Positions 23,201 through 36,692 of a stretch of DNA of 64,000 nucleotides are shown here, piece after piece. Position 1 is the first letter of the stretch. Each line of letters begins with the position of its first letter. A program made the position numbers and the translations under genes. This DNA comes from Plantago major (lineage: Eukaryota; Streptophyta; Magnoliopsida; Lamiales; Plantaginaceae): the NCBI GenBank assembly GCA_026545765.1, contig CM048842.1, positions 66,812,371 through 66,876,370 of the forward strand, given 5' to 3'. The notes under the pieces are model-generated. The model ran no database searches. It had not been told where the DNA came from and saw only the letters and a program-made list of their open reading frames with translations.

Positions 23201-26200
23201 TGATTTGCCTTAATCTTCTATGGAGAGCTTCTTTAGATTTTGTCTTGTTCTGCTTTGGTACTACAAGACTCAAAACTGCTTTACCACAATATTTATCACC
23301 AACAAGACAAACTTCATGTGATTTGCTCTAGGTTAAAGGTCTTGTTGGTGATAAATATTTTTTACCAAAGCTAGAATTGGATAACTCTAGGTTATTTACC
23401 ACAATATTTATCACCATCAAATTTTGCTCTATTTATCACCAACAAGACAATCTAGCTAGATTCTTTTGCTCTAGGTTATCCAATTCCAATATAATCTAGC
23501 TTATGTTTTTTACCATCAAATTTTGCACTAGGGACAAACTTCATGTGATTTGTCTCACGTAATCATGTATCCTTGTGCCTGTGCAAATTTCACAAATAAG
23601 CCTGACAGTGTTCCTTATGATTTGTTTTTATTTTATATCACCTCCGGCCCCGTCAAATTCCCTGTTGGTATGGGTACATGATTTTAGACAGTTAGATAAA
23701 ATTTACTAATATAAATTGAGAGTTGAAGTTTTGTGAATAAGAAGGGATAATGGGTGGTCGGGAGAAAAAGTGACTAGACAAGAAAGGGTTTGTATTGTGA
23801 CCTCCTGTAAAGGACCAAGGACTTTGAAGCAGGATGGAGGGAGTATGTCCTCAAAACATCATTAGCTCATCTATACTATACAGTTAATCACTGTAGTGTT
23901 ATGTTTTCCAATTATGCCATATGCAAAAACTGTTGCGAAGCCCATTGACCTGGAAAGCAAGTGAATGATGCATGTAAATTTCAAATTTCTATATTCTAAT
24001 CTTTGACTGCAAATACAATTTAAGACATCTATAATTTTCATGTTATAAATTTACTCTGTCTTGGCTATGATTCTTTATTATTACTCATCAGAGCCCTTTC
24101 TAAATTTAATTTTATTACAGAAGTTCAATCCTTCTATTGATTTCTTTGTAAATTGTTATTTATCAGTCCATCATTCGGAGCAATTTACAATATGCAGCCA
24201 TGAGTGCTCTGAGAAGACTTCCCCTGGATCCAGGGAATCCAGTATTTCTTCATCGTGCTACACAAGGGTTAGCTCCCTATCTTTTGTTGAGTTTTAAAGG
24301 AAATGAGTAATGCTTGTTGGTACAAATATAAAGTACTAATTTTGGTTATTTCTCTTGGTTGTGTTTATCTGTAAGCAGGTTTCTTGTATCTTGAATATCC
24401 ATTGAGCAAGTCTTCATTTGTTATATGCCAAGTGTTTCAGAATTTAGATTGTGTATTGATTGCTTTCTGGGGCGCTTATCTGATACTATAATTTACTCGA
24501 AAGCAAAATAAGACTTAAGAACTAGTAGTTCAGTTGATCGAGAAACATGGAGTTCAATTTTGAATACAACAGCTGAGTGCAAAATAAGACTGAAGAACTA
24601 GAAGTTCAGTTTCCCCTATTAACATGAAGGAAACAATTCGAACCAGATTAAGTCCAAATAGTCTAGTCCACCCAATCCACACCGAGTGCACATTGAATAC
24701 AACAGCTTTGATGTAGAATTCTAATTGGAAATTACACTAAAGAATTTCTGCTTGAATTGAATACTACAGAGAAAGATAGTGTGCTGGAGAATCTTGTTTT
24801 TTGCTTGTCTAGAAGGCTCTCTATCTTCTTGTTTCTATGATTTCGCGGTAATTTACTCACTTGCCATCAAATATTTAAACATGTCCTAATCCTGCAATTG
24901 GCATATGGTAGAACGTCATTGCGGAATACAGAGCCTTGTGTTTGAATATGGCTATTAGTATTGAACTAAGTAGTATCAAGATGTAACTAATTAGAATTTG
25001 TTCATAACCATAGGATCAATTAGGGTTGTCGAGTTTCCTTTTCTTCCGTATGTCACCTTAGTTCCAATAATGGTCAGATCGAACTATTCTGAAATTGTAG
25101 TGTTGCACCAACTTTTCATAATAATGTCATGTCACTGTATGCTTATGTGACCCTATGACTGGAATTTTCAAGTACACATCTCGTATTTTTGCAGTATCTT
25201 GTTCCCTGATCCTGTAGCTGTGCGGCATTCTCTGGAAATGCTATCTGAATTAGCCACAAAAGATCCATATGCAGTTGCCATGGCTCTAGGTATTGAATTT
25301 AATGATTTCCATTTCAAAAGCATCAAAATCAGGGGCGGACCCAGGATTTAAATTAAGGGGGGGGGGGGGCAAAATTATATATTATATTACTGGGTAGTGG
25401 GCTTAATTAGTCGGGTCGGATTTCAAATGTCCACACACAAATAACTGATATTTAATTACGTGATGTTTGCTCTCGTACATTTAATGCAATATTTCATAGC
25501 ATGAGTTCAACATAGTTCCAAAGCATATAAACTGAAAATTCGCACTTAATCTACAAGCACAATCACATACCTTGTTGGTGATTACAAAATTAAAGCCCCT
25601 ATCAAATTACATAAGCTGAAGATAGTGTAAGCATTCCAAAATAAAGCAACATGAGCAACTGAATGGCAAATAGAAGTGATCTGCATAATAAAAGTGTGGA
25701 ACACGGTCACATTCCATAAAACTAATGAAAGTAAAATGTTGATGATTAACATTAATCGATGACATACCTAGTAGCTGGTGCAAAATTGAAAGTAAAATGT
25801 TGATGATTAACATTAATCGATGACATTTTACAGCAAACAAAATGTCACAGCACCAGCACACTAAATTAGCTACAACTAAAAGCTCAAACTCAGATTCTAT
25901 AAGAACTACTTACTGATTGACTGCAAGGCGGCAACGTGGTGGCCGGCGTGACCGGAATTCCGTGCTACAAGTTGGATAGAGTAGAGAAGAGGGATTTCTG
26001 TAAATTAGAGAAGATTACATACACAATAGACCAATTCATTGAGATGAAACAAACAATGTAGATCCAATTTCAACAATAAATGATAGATACAAGTTAAAAG
26101 CCTGACCTAAAAAATTGGATCGAAAAGGGCAGGAGCTGCCGAGCTTGGTGCTGGAGGCGTGTTGGAGAGTTTTTGGGCTAGGCAATTCGTGAATGGAAAG

Positions 26201-26531
26201 AAAAGGAGCCTGGAGGCGTGTTGACCTATTTGTTTAATCTCACTTGCACGTGAGACCAATTGTATAAGTAGTATGTAGTCTAAGTCTTACTTAGGAGTTT
26301 ATTTTAACTTTGTTTCATTTATTTAACATTATTTTTTTTATTGCCACATAGAGCGACTTTCGTGTTTATTTATCATTCAATACGTTTGCTAAAAATGCTC
26401 TTTCTCTTAGTATATAATAAATGTTGATCTCGATTTAATACTTTATTTCATAATCAAAATCCAAAACAATAAATAATACATATATATATATTTTTTTTGG
26501 GGGGGGGGGGATCTAAAATTTCAAAAAATAT

Positions 26532-26600
<69 letters not shown>

Positions 26601-29600
26601 CTTTTTTTTTTGGGGCAACACTGCTGCTCTAGGTCCGCCCCTGATCAAAATGCAATGATTTCGATTACTTGTACAAGTGGTATCACAATATATGTGAAAG
26701 ATTTTGCTCAGATTAAATATTTTTGATTGTTTTTTCACCACAATGCTTTTTTTTTTTTTGCGTTTTGCAGGAAAGCATGCCGAACCTGGTGGTATGATCT
26801 AATTCTAGAGTTTTCTTCCTTTTCCTTTTGTAAAGAACTTTTCATTTCGACAGTCCTTTTTATCAGAGTTTCTGTAAATTAGGGGCCCTACAGGATGTTC
26901 TTCACTTACATGACGTACTTGCTAGAGTTGCTCTTGCTAAGTTATGCCATACTCTATCCAGAGCTCGAGCATTAGACGGTACTTATGCCTTTTCTTTCTT
27001 TTTCCTTTTGCATAGACTCACGAGTTATGTCTGCTGTCATAGTCTGTAGTGAGTCTTTTAGGTTTTTATGACAGTAATTTTTTATAAGATTCTGAGGGTT
27101 AATCTTTTATGAGTGCAGAGCGTCCTGATATAAAGTCTCAATTCAATTCTATACTCTATCAACTTCTCTTGGATCCCAGTGACAGAGTTTGCTTTGAGGC
27201 TATCCTCTGTGTCCTTGGTAAATTCGACAACTCGGAGAGGTATGCATGTACATGATGTGGTTTCACCCAATTGTGCTTTGTGATAGTAAGGTTTACTGTA
27301 TGGATATTTTGGGAAAGGCTTATTTTTGGTCATTGCTTTTTTTACATTTTCCGTCTCATACTAGGACCGAGGAGAGAGCTGCTGGGTGGTATCGTCTAAG
27401 TAGGGAAATCCTTAAGCTACCAGATGCACCGTCTGTGAAGGACTCTGGTTCTGATTCCAAAGATGCAAATCCAACAAAGCCCAGCAAAGATAAATCTTCA
27501 AAAAGTAGACGGCCACAACCACTGATCAAACTTGTCATGCGAAGGTCTTTACTCTTTACTTAACTTCATGTATGTGCCTGTTTGGAATATGTAGGACAGA
27601 TATTTACGGTTATTCTCCATTTCTTATATTTGTGTCAGATTTTCATACTGTACATTTAGGATGAGAAGTGAGAACAATGCTTAGTCTGTTTGTTGTGTTT
27701 TGCAGGTTGGAAAGTTCTTTCCGTAGCTTCTCGCGCCCTGTGTTGCATTCTGCTGCAAGGGTTGTACAGGAAATGGGGAAAAGTCGTGCTGCTGCCTTTG
27801 CTTTAGGTTTACAGGATATTGATGAAGGAGCTTATGTCAGTACTTATTCTGAAAACAATGATTCATATGATGCAGACGTCAATCCAACTGCATCATCCGA
27901 AGGTAGTTATACTATTCTCCTGAAACAATCGCTGATTTTGATTTGTATCTGTATTCTCTCAAACTCTGCCAAAGCTTGATGTTGGCCAAGTTGTCTTCCA
28001 TGCATTTGATTGGAGCCTTTTTTTTTTGGTAAATAATCCTCTTGGGAAGTTATCCTAAAAGCTGAGTGAATGTTTTTATTTGATTGAATTGTGCGTTCCG
28101 TTATTGCTCTGCTATGCAAACTGCAAAGCAAGAAGCTTAATTTGCCAATTCGACTAATTTGTCTGCTGTGTGCTCGTTTACTTTAAGCTTAACTTGTACC
28201 TTTGTTTGGGCTCTGAAGGGATCTATGTTTCTCCATTATATATTTTCTTTATATCTTCCATCTGCCAATAAGGGGCGTCCATCAAACTAACAGAATGTGG
28301 TATTGCATGCTTGATTTTCTGAAGACAATTGTTTTCAGATCTAACTGTGATTGGTCATAATTTGGCTGCACGCCTGCACCTTCAACTGGGAGGACTTGTT
28401 ATGTCTTGAGCTTTTCTTTTTCCTCTTGACAGATCTCCATCTGTTTCTATTTTGTTGATGACAGGTATTCGCAGAGTTTCCTCAATATCAAATGGAATGG
28501 CTGCAAAGGACACAATTGCGAGTCTGTTAGCTTCACTGATGGAGGTCGTGCGGACAACTGTTGCTTGCGAATGTGTTTATGTGCGTGCAATGGTGATAAA
28601 AGCACTAATATGGATGCAAAGTCCTCATGAATCTTTTGATGAGCTGGAATCTATAATTGCATCTGAGCTTTCAGATCCATCTTGGCCAGCTACTTTGTTG
28701 AACGATGTATTACTTACCTTGCATGCTCGTTTCAAGGTATGTCTAGAGTTGGAATATAATGCAGGACCTTTATGGTATTTTATATTTATATACTCTCATT
28801 TGAACTTTTTTTTCCCGGGACAACTTACTATTTCCAAAATTCAAATAGTTCCGCATTTCACATTTGTTTCCATATGCTTGTGTATCTCTTTCACAGGTTG
28901 TCATACTTCCTGTATTGTCTGTCTGCCAACTTTTCTGTGTGTGTGTGTGTGTGTGTGTTTGCATAAATCATTTGCTTCATGTAGAGTAAGAGTTCTCCAA
29001 CAACGAATGACTGTCTTTTCAGCTACAACTTTGTGGTATTGTTCATCATATTAGTAAATTATTCCTTGAAAGGACCAGACACCATGTTCATAAGCTCAGT
29101 TTTTACTTTCGGTGGATCATGAAGCGGTGAATAGTGATCCTTCTTGAATATCATTCAATAAATTTAGTAGCATTATTAGGACTCATTGGACCTATGACTT
29201 TTGACTCCTTATAGTTTTCGAAGATATCTCTTCGCCTTATACTGCATGCAGATTGGAATATAAGGCATTTGAGTTTATGTTAGTTGTGTTTCTTGTGAGC
29301 ATATGCTAGATTCTTATCTTCTAACTCTTTCTTGTAGGCGACTCCGGACATGGCAGTTACTCTTCTTGAAATTGCTAGAATATTCGCTACTAAGGTTCCA
29401 GGGAAGATCGATGCTGATGTTCTTCAGCTTCTGTGGAAAGTAAGTTTGGATTATCCAGTCAACTATAAGCTGTTGTTAGTTCTATCTTGAATTCACTTCC
29501 TTGTCTAATTGCTGCGTTCTTGTTAGACTTGTTTGGTTGGAGCTGGATCTGATGGGAAACACACGGCTTTGGAAGCTGTCACCATAGTTCTTGATTTACC

Positions 29601-32600
29601 ACCTCCCCAGCCCGACTCGACCTTTGGAATCACCTCAATTGACCGGGTGTCTGCATCTGACCCAAAGTCGGCGTTAGCACTGCAACGATTAGTTCAAGCA
29701 GCAGTAAGTCCTTTTCTTTTAGTTTACTTTCAGTGTACATTCGAATTCAATCAAAATTCATGGGTCTCCTCCCCACCAAAAAATAAAATAAAAAACACAC
29801 ACACACAAACCACATTCCCTCCCTCTCCCCCACAATGTCTTTGTAATATTATTTTGAACTCTTGAGTGCATTCAGGTGTGGTTCCTTGGAGAAAATGCGA
29901 ATTATGCCGCTTCTGAGTACGCTTGGGAGTCGGCAACCCCACCTGGTACTGCATTAATGATGCTGGATGCAGACAAAATGGTTGCCGCTGCCAGCTCTCG
30001 CAACCCAACACTAGCTGGTGCTTTGACTCGACTCCAACGGTGTGCATTTAGTGGTAGTTGGGAGGTACATGCTCTAAACCTCGTCATTTTTTCATTCTGT
30101 CAAACCATGAAGTGAAAGTTTGTTCCCTTTTGCTGCATGAAATCTTGGATGCACGTGCTACTCTAGAAAATATTGTAAATGTTTCTTGGAGGAGGTTATT
30201 GATCAGCAAGCTAAGTGTATATTTAGTTGTTTCTCGAGTTGGGTGCACCGCAGGTTAGACTGGGTATTGTGGGAATTGGGAGTGTGCCTCATCTCAGTGA
30301 ATACCTGACAAGCAGATTAGCCTAAGACTAATCGATGTAGAGAAATACCACACCATTTGCTGTCCTGCCACTTACTTTTGGCACTTTTCCAAATTTAAGT
30401 GGTACTCGGGTATTAGCTAAGCCAGAATAAATTCTCATTGCCTTCGCTCTTAACTTAATATTGTGAATAATTGGGTTAAGAAGGCTGTTCTCCACTTTTC
30501 TCCTTCCCCAATGCTACTGTATTTTGCTACACTTATATATGGGAGTTGAAAACATTAATTAAATGTTGATGAAAGTCAGGCATAGTCATTGGTCTTTGGA
30601 GGTACAGTTATGTATGTGTGAAATGTGAAAAACGGAGATCTGGGTTAATAGGACAGGAGCTTGAGTATATGCACCGTGTAACTGCTGCATCAATTTATGT
30701 ATGTGCTTACTGTTTGATCAATGAAATTGACTTTACATGTTCTTAAATTGATAAAATACTACACGTCTTGTGCAATTTGGTCGGGTGCATGAATTGTTGG
30801 TCTGTCAACAAACACGATGCCAGGATGGTGATATACACTTCTCAATTCTGTTTGAAAATTAAACAACCACTCGAGAACTGGCTGCAAGTGATTTTCAAGT
30901 GACTGCTAATGAAGAAAGCTGTATTTCTGCTCTTTTTCCAGATTCGCATCATTGCTGCTCAAGCTCTGACAACTATGGCAATTAGATCTGGTGAGCCCTA
31001 TAGGTTACAGATCTATGAGTTTTTGCATACATTGGCTCAAGGTGGCGTACAGTCACAGTTCTCAGATATGCATACTAGTAATGGTGAAGATCAGGGAGCA
31101 AGCGGTACGGGTCTCGGATCTTTAATAACTCCTATGTTGAAGGTCCTAGATGAAATGTATGCTGGACAAGATGAACTTATAAAGTAAGTTATGAGTATTC
31201 TGTTTTCTTAATTTTGGATATCGTGATATGTAATTAGTTCCAGAGTTAAGTTATATTTTTTGATCTTGAATTTTCAGGGATATGCGCAATCATGACAATG
31301 CCAAAAAGGAATGGTCGGATGAGGAACTTAAGAAGCTGTATGAAACACATGAGAGATTATTAGATCTTGTCTCACTTTTTTGTTACGTTCCGCGAACAAA
31401 ATATCTTCCTTTAGGGCCAACAAGGTATTTCTCTTTGCTCTGCATACCAGCTTGAAATTTTTACTTCAAAACAAGAATAGATGAAGGTTTCTCTTGGACT
31501 AGAATTTGGTATAGAAAGAAACTTGGGTTTGTGGTTAATGAAGCTCAGAGCACATAATTAATCTTGTTGATGTGAAAACTCTATTGTAAGGTAGATTTAT
31601 CACTGGTGAGGATAAATGCTTTGCTCGAATAATTTTTTCTAAAGACAGGTAAGCCTCGAGCAGCTTGTATTTTTAAAGAGAAAAAATATATTCTAAATAT
31701 TTCTAAATCTTTATTTCCTTACTGGTCACAATCTCACTCGGTATATTTTTTGCTTATTCTTGGGGTAACATGACTTGGATTTCTGCTTGTAGCTTTTCGT
31801 TTGCAGAAGGTTAAGTTGGAGAAACAGTGATCTCACAGTTTTATTCCCTTTTTTTGGGACCTGAATTGACAGTGCAAAGCTTATCGACATTTATCGCACC
31901 CGGCATAACATCAGTGCATCGACAGGCCTCAGCGATCCTGCAGTTGCCACAGGGATATCTGATCTTATGTATGAATCTTCCAAGAAGGGGATTTCAGACC
32001 TGATCTATGAAAATACCAAAACAAAATCAGCTGAACCTGAAGAACTTGATGACGACCTTGTTAATTTCTGGGCCACTAGCCTTGGTGATGCACCTGCTAT
32101 GAACAGGGTAAGCGCTATCTAGATATATTGGTCGTTAGATACTCAAGAATTGCATCTTTCAACAAAAAAAAAAAAAAAAAAAAACAAAAAAGAATTGCAT
32201 CCAAGTATAATCTAGGCAATCCAGGAAGCTTTTTGTCAGATAATAGGTTTACTTTCTTCTGTTTGGCTGGTTCTTACTATGTATCAGAGAATCTATTTCA
32301 TCATAATTTGATCAAGAACTTCAGTGCTAGTTGTGAAGAATAATTCAACACATGACACTGGGGATTTATTTAACACCACGTAATCTACCAGGAAGAATTT
32401 ATGTTTCATCTCTGCAGAATCCCATTGTCTTATCATTTGCTTATTCAGCACTGACTTAGCGTAGACTCTGTAGTTCTAAAGAAGTAGGTGCACTGATTCA
32501 GTGAAGAAGCCAGATGGGAATTTTCTCTTCTTTCTAAGCTCACCTGAAGTTGTACTCTCCACAATGTTCAGGGAACATAGTGGGAGCTCTGGTTTTTTGT

Positions 32601-34918
32601 CCTGTGTGTTAAGCAAACATGGAAATATATGAAGTATATTTAAAAACATTTAAGTTTCCCGTGCTGTGAACTTGATTTCATTTATTTAAAATTCTTAAAG
32701 GAGTGGCTTGGTTAGTTTTCTTATTAAATGAATTAGTATTCAGACTTTTACTATATTAACCATGAGATGGCGAAGATTTTGTTTGAACTCTCTTGTTCTT
32801 CTTTCTTGTCAATGAGAAGTCCCTTCTGGAATAAGTTCTATTTGAATCACTCCCGTGATTTTCTAAGTTATGTCTTTGAAAAGTAATACAATTTTCATTC
32901 TGTAAGTTTTTATTGTCGAATTGCTCCTACTAATCATTCTAGTTCACAGAAACTCTGTACTGATTGGTAGTGTTATGCGAGCAAAGTAATAGTATAATTT
33001 TTTCTCTCTTTCTTTCTTTCTTCCTTTCTCTTTCCTGGTGCATTTCTCATATCTCTTGAATGTCTGTCAAGCATGCTTCCAGCATTCTTCTTGTCCTTTG
33101 GGACTCTTTCTCCTGATTTACATAACCCTGTTTCTATTTTTAAGGTTAATGAATTCCTAGCTGGTGCTGGAACCGATGCTCCTGACGTGGAGGATGAGAA
33201 TATTACTGCTAGACCTTCTATGAGTTATGATGACATGTGGGCAAAGACACTCTTAGAAACGACAGAAATGGTTAGGAGTCTGACTTTGTTGCATGCCTTG
33301 CTTTCTTACATTTGATCTGGGCTCCACAAATATTAAGCTTCTTTATCTACAGGATGCAAGATCATCCGGTTCTTCATCCCCTGACTCTGTAGGGTCAGTT
33401 GAGACATCAATATCCTCTCATTTTGGAGGAATGAACTATCCATCCTTGTTCAATTCAAAGCCATCTACTCATCGGTCTTCACAGCCCACGGTATGAATAT
33501 ATATCTGTATTTCCACTTGTTTCCTTATTGAAAGAATTAAATTCACTTACGTGGTCTGTAAAAATGATATAATTGCTAAAGTAGCTATGTTCTTTAATAT
33601 TATTTTTATGTTGCTTCTTATACAGATTATAGTCCTAACCAGCTTCATTTGGTCTTTATCTGATTGTGTTGTGATTTTCTTATCCAGGGAAGACCAAGTG
33701 GAAACAGATACAGTACATATGAGGATCCTGGTTCTCCGGTTAGGACTGTGAACCTCCTTTGTCAGCAGTTATGTGCCAAAATGGATAGAATCTCATGTTC
33801 TATTTTTCTTTCTTTTCTTTGATTGCAGATTAGAGAAGAGCCCCCTCCATATTCATCACCTGATCATCAAAGATACGGGTCTTTTGAGAATCCATTAGCT
33901 GGCCCTGGATCAGACAGTTTTGACGATGGACGGGTTTCTTCTGGCAATCCACAGTCTGGAACAGCACTTTATGACTTCACTGCTGGTGGCGATGATGAGG
34001 TTAGTTGGATTGAGTTATATCTTGAGCTCATGTCTCTACTTGTGACTTGTGAGGTCTTATTTCTCCTTGTAATACAGGTTAGAGATGTTTGCTTTTGTTT
34101 TAGTATTTGGCTAATGCTTGAATTTGCTTTATTGGCAGCTTAATCTTACAGCCGGAGAGGACCTTGAAATTGAGTACGAAGTAGATGGTTGGTTCTATGT
34201 AAGTATGAGAATTTATATACTTATATTATATCTGCCTCTTTAAGTTCCAAAACAATGTACACCTTATTGTTTTTCATCCAATTAATGTCAACCATCATTA
34301 TCAATATCATTCATGTTATTTTCAAGTGTTGTATCTGTTGACTCAAAATGTTAAAAAGTTAATGTTTGCATTAATGTGGAATTTTAGATAAGAAAGCATT
34401 GACAGAGTGCCAAACAAACTCATAGACGAGTAGATTGTAAAGTACTGTATTGGTCATGTCAATCAGTCATGTATATCTAAATTATCAGGTTCACAAGGAT
34501 GCATAATAAAAGCTTGATTTGTTTGTTCAAAACATTCTATGAAATACTTGGCACAAACCCAGAACTGGAACCAAATCAATTTCATCTTCCATTTGTCTTC
34601 ATGTTGATCAGTCATGTATCAGTGGGACACTCTGTGACATAGCATTATGTAATTAGAAATCTTATAAGCTTAAGCTAAACAATATATTGTTGATTGTCCT
34701 TTGTCATGTTGTCATTCAATGTGGATTTCTACTACCGTCTACACCGACTAAATCTCTGCTAGCTAACTTTCTAACTTCGCTGTGTCCTTAGTTGCATTAT
34801 ACTATTCTGTACCAATACTGAACTGCCTATTTGCTTATTGCAGGTCAAGAAAAAACGCCCTGGAAGGGATGGGAAATTGGCTGGGCTAGTTCCAGTCCTC
34901 TATGTAAGCCAGTCTTGA
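20242..34918 (+). CDS. TASH3: TPLATE complex subunit TASH3 (SH3 domain)
   Basis: TASH3 is a large subunit of the plant TPLATE/TSET adaptor complex that acts at the plasma membrane in clathrin-mediated endocytosis. Twenty-seven exons in consistent phase run from the two-codon exon 20242-20247 through 20364-20624, 20823-20885, 20986-21078, 21195-21423, 22219-22325, 23037-23096, 24167-24267, 25195-25289, 26771-26791 and so on to 34844-34918, giving 1204 residues (Arabidopsis about 1198). Most of the protein is an alpha-solenoid (adaptin-like trunk). Residues around 1040-1140 are Ser/Pro-rich with EEPPPYSSP, followed by an SH3 domain (about 1147-1202) with ALYDF, DELNLTAGEDLE and the tryptophan in DGWFYV. 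Exon 10 is only 21 bp. Intron 9 was enlarged by a hAT element, but both flanking splice sites are intact. Identity is firm. Confidence 0.95.
23281..23560. repeat. Patchwork of short direct and inverted repeats
   Basis: In intron 7 of TASH3, TTTATCACCAACAAGAC occurs at 23292 and 23432 and inverted at 23339. TTACCACAATATTTATCACC occurs at 23281 and near 23398. ACCATCAAATTTTGC occurs near 23413 and 23511. GACAAACTTCATGTGATTTG occurs at 23306 and 23533. The blocks are shuffled rather than arranged in a simple array. Confidence 0.85.
23641..23850. mobile_element. Probable Stowaway-like MITE
   Basis: About 210 bp in TASH3 intron 7. The left end CACCTCCGGCCCCGTCAAA and right end GCAGGATGGAGGGAGTA form imperfect inverted repeats of the CTCCCTCC type. 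It is non-coding. Ends are approximate. Confidence 0.5.
25726..25826. repeat. 40-bp direct duplication inside the hAT element
   Basis: Two copies of a 40-bp unit starting TGAAAGTAAAATGTTGATG lie at 25726-25765 and 25787-25826, with a 21-bp spacer. They appear identical. Confidence 0.88.
26543..26597. repeat. (AT)n microsatellite
   Basis: About 27 AT units near the right end of the hAT element. It is likely polymorphic in length and explains a spurious Ile-Tyr repeat ORF on the opposite strand. Confidence 0.95.
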
Positions 34919-35694
34919 TGCCCTGGTCATTGCACAGATTTAGTCTCCACGATAAGTCTACAAGTTGCCTCTGGTCTGGTGCTAGAGATTGTTGGAATTT
35001 GGAAACACATGGGGTTTTTTATGAGCTCATGGTGTGGATGTTTTGGCGTGGAGGCTTAACCATTCTGTTCTTTGTTACTTGGTGTGCATAATAATGTATG
35101 TTTTGTTATTGTGATTAGGTATAGCTGCAACCCATTGTTGGTTCGCCATTTTTGTGCTTTATGTTGCCCCCTTTGAAGCACCTGGTTTTCCGTACACATT
35201 TTTTTAGCCATTCTTCCTTTCTTTTGATAATGTGCCCAGTTTAGCAGCATGAGTACTATAAGCAAGCTCATACGAGGTTTTTATGGGGGGTATTTACTTT
35301 ACACATTATCAGTAGATGAGTTTAGGTCGTTTCTATAAACTTTATGGAAGAGAATAGCACCTTGTCTCAGTGTTTGTATGAAATCTTCATGAGTTGTGGC
35401 TAATTAGGAAAGTTAAACGTTTCAATGAGTAGTTCTTATGCTCGCAGTAGGTTCCCGCGATATGGAGTTTCTAGGTTTGATTCTTGAAATTGCGGTTTTG
35501 CCTAGCCACTGTATTCTGCATATGGTTAGCGTCCCACAGATTGTAGAAAATGATGGGTAAACAATCATTTTTATGATATTACACTTTTATGACTTTAGAA
35601 CTACAAGTATCAATTAGGTAGTAGTATGATAGTACACACTTTTATGCGACTATTATTATTATTATTTTTTTAAATGAAGTGATGGTGTGAAATG
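34919..35694. other. TASH3 3' region
   Basis: Presumed TASH3 3' untranslated region followed by spacer. No gene or repeat is recognised up to the LINE tail at about 35695. Confidence 0.5.
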
Positions 35695-36235
35695 TAAGAT
35701 TTTTTTTGAAACGGTTAAAATATATTAAAACTTCCGGATAAATGTTTACATGAGCATAAAAAATGCTTGAAAAAGTGACTCAAAATTATATGTAAATCAT
35801 AAGAAACATCCTTTCTAAAGGGCTAAAACTGAAACCGTTAATGGCTATTTCACCCTACACTTTGAGACCTCCAAAACAACAATATAAGAATCTACCATCT
35901 TTTGCCTTCATTAAAGAACTACCATAAACCGAATAAAATCTCCAAATATCTCAATCAAGAAAACTTCCATAGAAATTATCAATAAATAAAGGATCCCAAA
36001 ACCATCATTTTCACAAGAGACCGGTTCCTATATTTGCCAACATCCTTCCACCCTACATTCTTTATCGAGCAAGAAATTTAAAGTGTGGATCTTAACCGTC
36101 AATTCCAAAAGAAAGAGGACCGGCTGTGAAAAGTTGGATGAATCTGGACAAAGAAAAAGAAAGTGACCGACTGTTTGGCATGGCTTTAAAACGTCCAATT
36201 CACCCGTTAATTTTTTTTATGCCTCTGATTTGCAG
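35695..36235 (-). mobile_element. 5'-truncated LINE, 3' tail only
   Basis: Read on the - strand, the segment ends TTTTAATATATTTTAACCG then TTTC and an A run, the form seen at the 3' ends of plant L1-type LINEs. Upstream on the same strand is a decayed reading frame with QTVGHFLFLCPDSS, resembling the Cys/His motif of the zinc-binding (zf-RVT) region after the reverse transcriptase. Everything 5' of this is absent, as expected for a truncated LINE copy. The 5' boundary is approximate. Confidence 0.6.
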
Positions 36236-36375
36236 TTTATATGGGGTTACGTTCAAGTCTACTTTTTCCCTAATCAATTACTATCAATTATCACTCTTTC
36301 TTTCTCTTTAATTTTTTCATAAACCAACAAATACATTAAAAACTAATCAACTAACATTGAAAATATAAAACATTA

Positions 36376-36692
36376 TGTTATGGATAAATGCACATGAGTT
36401 AGTGGATGAAAAAGTTAATGCATACATGGGTTAGTGGATGAGAAGGTTAATGCATACATGGGTTAGTGGATGAGAGGAGTAATGCATACATGGGTTAGTG
36501 GATAAGAGGAGTAATGCATACAAGTTAGTGGACAATTAATTGTCTTTTCATATACTATTAGTCCTTTGGTATGTCTTTTATCTTGTATAAATACCTACCA
36601 TGTACTTCTATATTGACATAAGAATGAACTCTCCATTCTCTCCATTCTGTTCATTCTCTCTTCTATGCTTATTTATTAATTTTCTTTTAACA
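36376..36692 (+). repeat. LTR of copia-like element A
   Basis: A 317-bp LTR with short inverted ends TGTTA...TAACA, a TATA box GTATAAATACC (36586-36593) and a leader of CT-rich sequence. It is followed directly by CGTTATCAGCA, a primer-binding-type sequence common after copia LTRs. The first half holds about 4.5 tandem copies of a 32-bp unit beginning AATGCATACATGGGTTAGTG. No matching downstream LTR on the + strand was found. Confidence 0.8.
36385..36535. repeat. 32-bp tandem subrepeats in the LTR
   Basis: Four to five diverged copies of a unit with core CATGGGTTAGTGGATGAGA occupy the U3 part of the LTR of element A, upstream of its TATA box, where enhancer-like arrays often sit. Copies differ by a few bases, so the array predates the decay. 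Confidence 0.85.

Larger units (their letters stand above)
25330..26643. mobile_element. Non-autonomous hAT-type transposon
   Basis: A 1314-bp insertion in intron 9 of TASH3. The ends are 12-bp perfect inverted repeats CAGGGGCGGACC...GGTCCGCCCCTG, bounded by a perfect 8-bp direct repeat ATCAAAAT (25322-25329 and 26644-26651), the target-duplication length of hAT elements. No transposase ORF is visible. The interior has runs of G (near 25359 and 26500), a dinucleotide TA array and a 40-bp duplicated segment. The intact target duplication implies fairly recent insertion. It has no strand that can be assigned from coding content. Confidence 0.93.

Noticed and set aside
24503-24715. Short direct repeats (GCAAAATAAGACT...GAACTAG) in TASH3 intron 8
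   Set aside because: Only two diverged copies about 75 bp apart; no boundary or mobile-element feature.
26454-26741. 95-codon - strand ORF with a long Ile-Tyr repeat
   Set aside because: It is a translation of the AT microsatellite in the hAT element.
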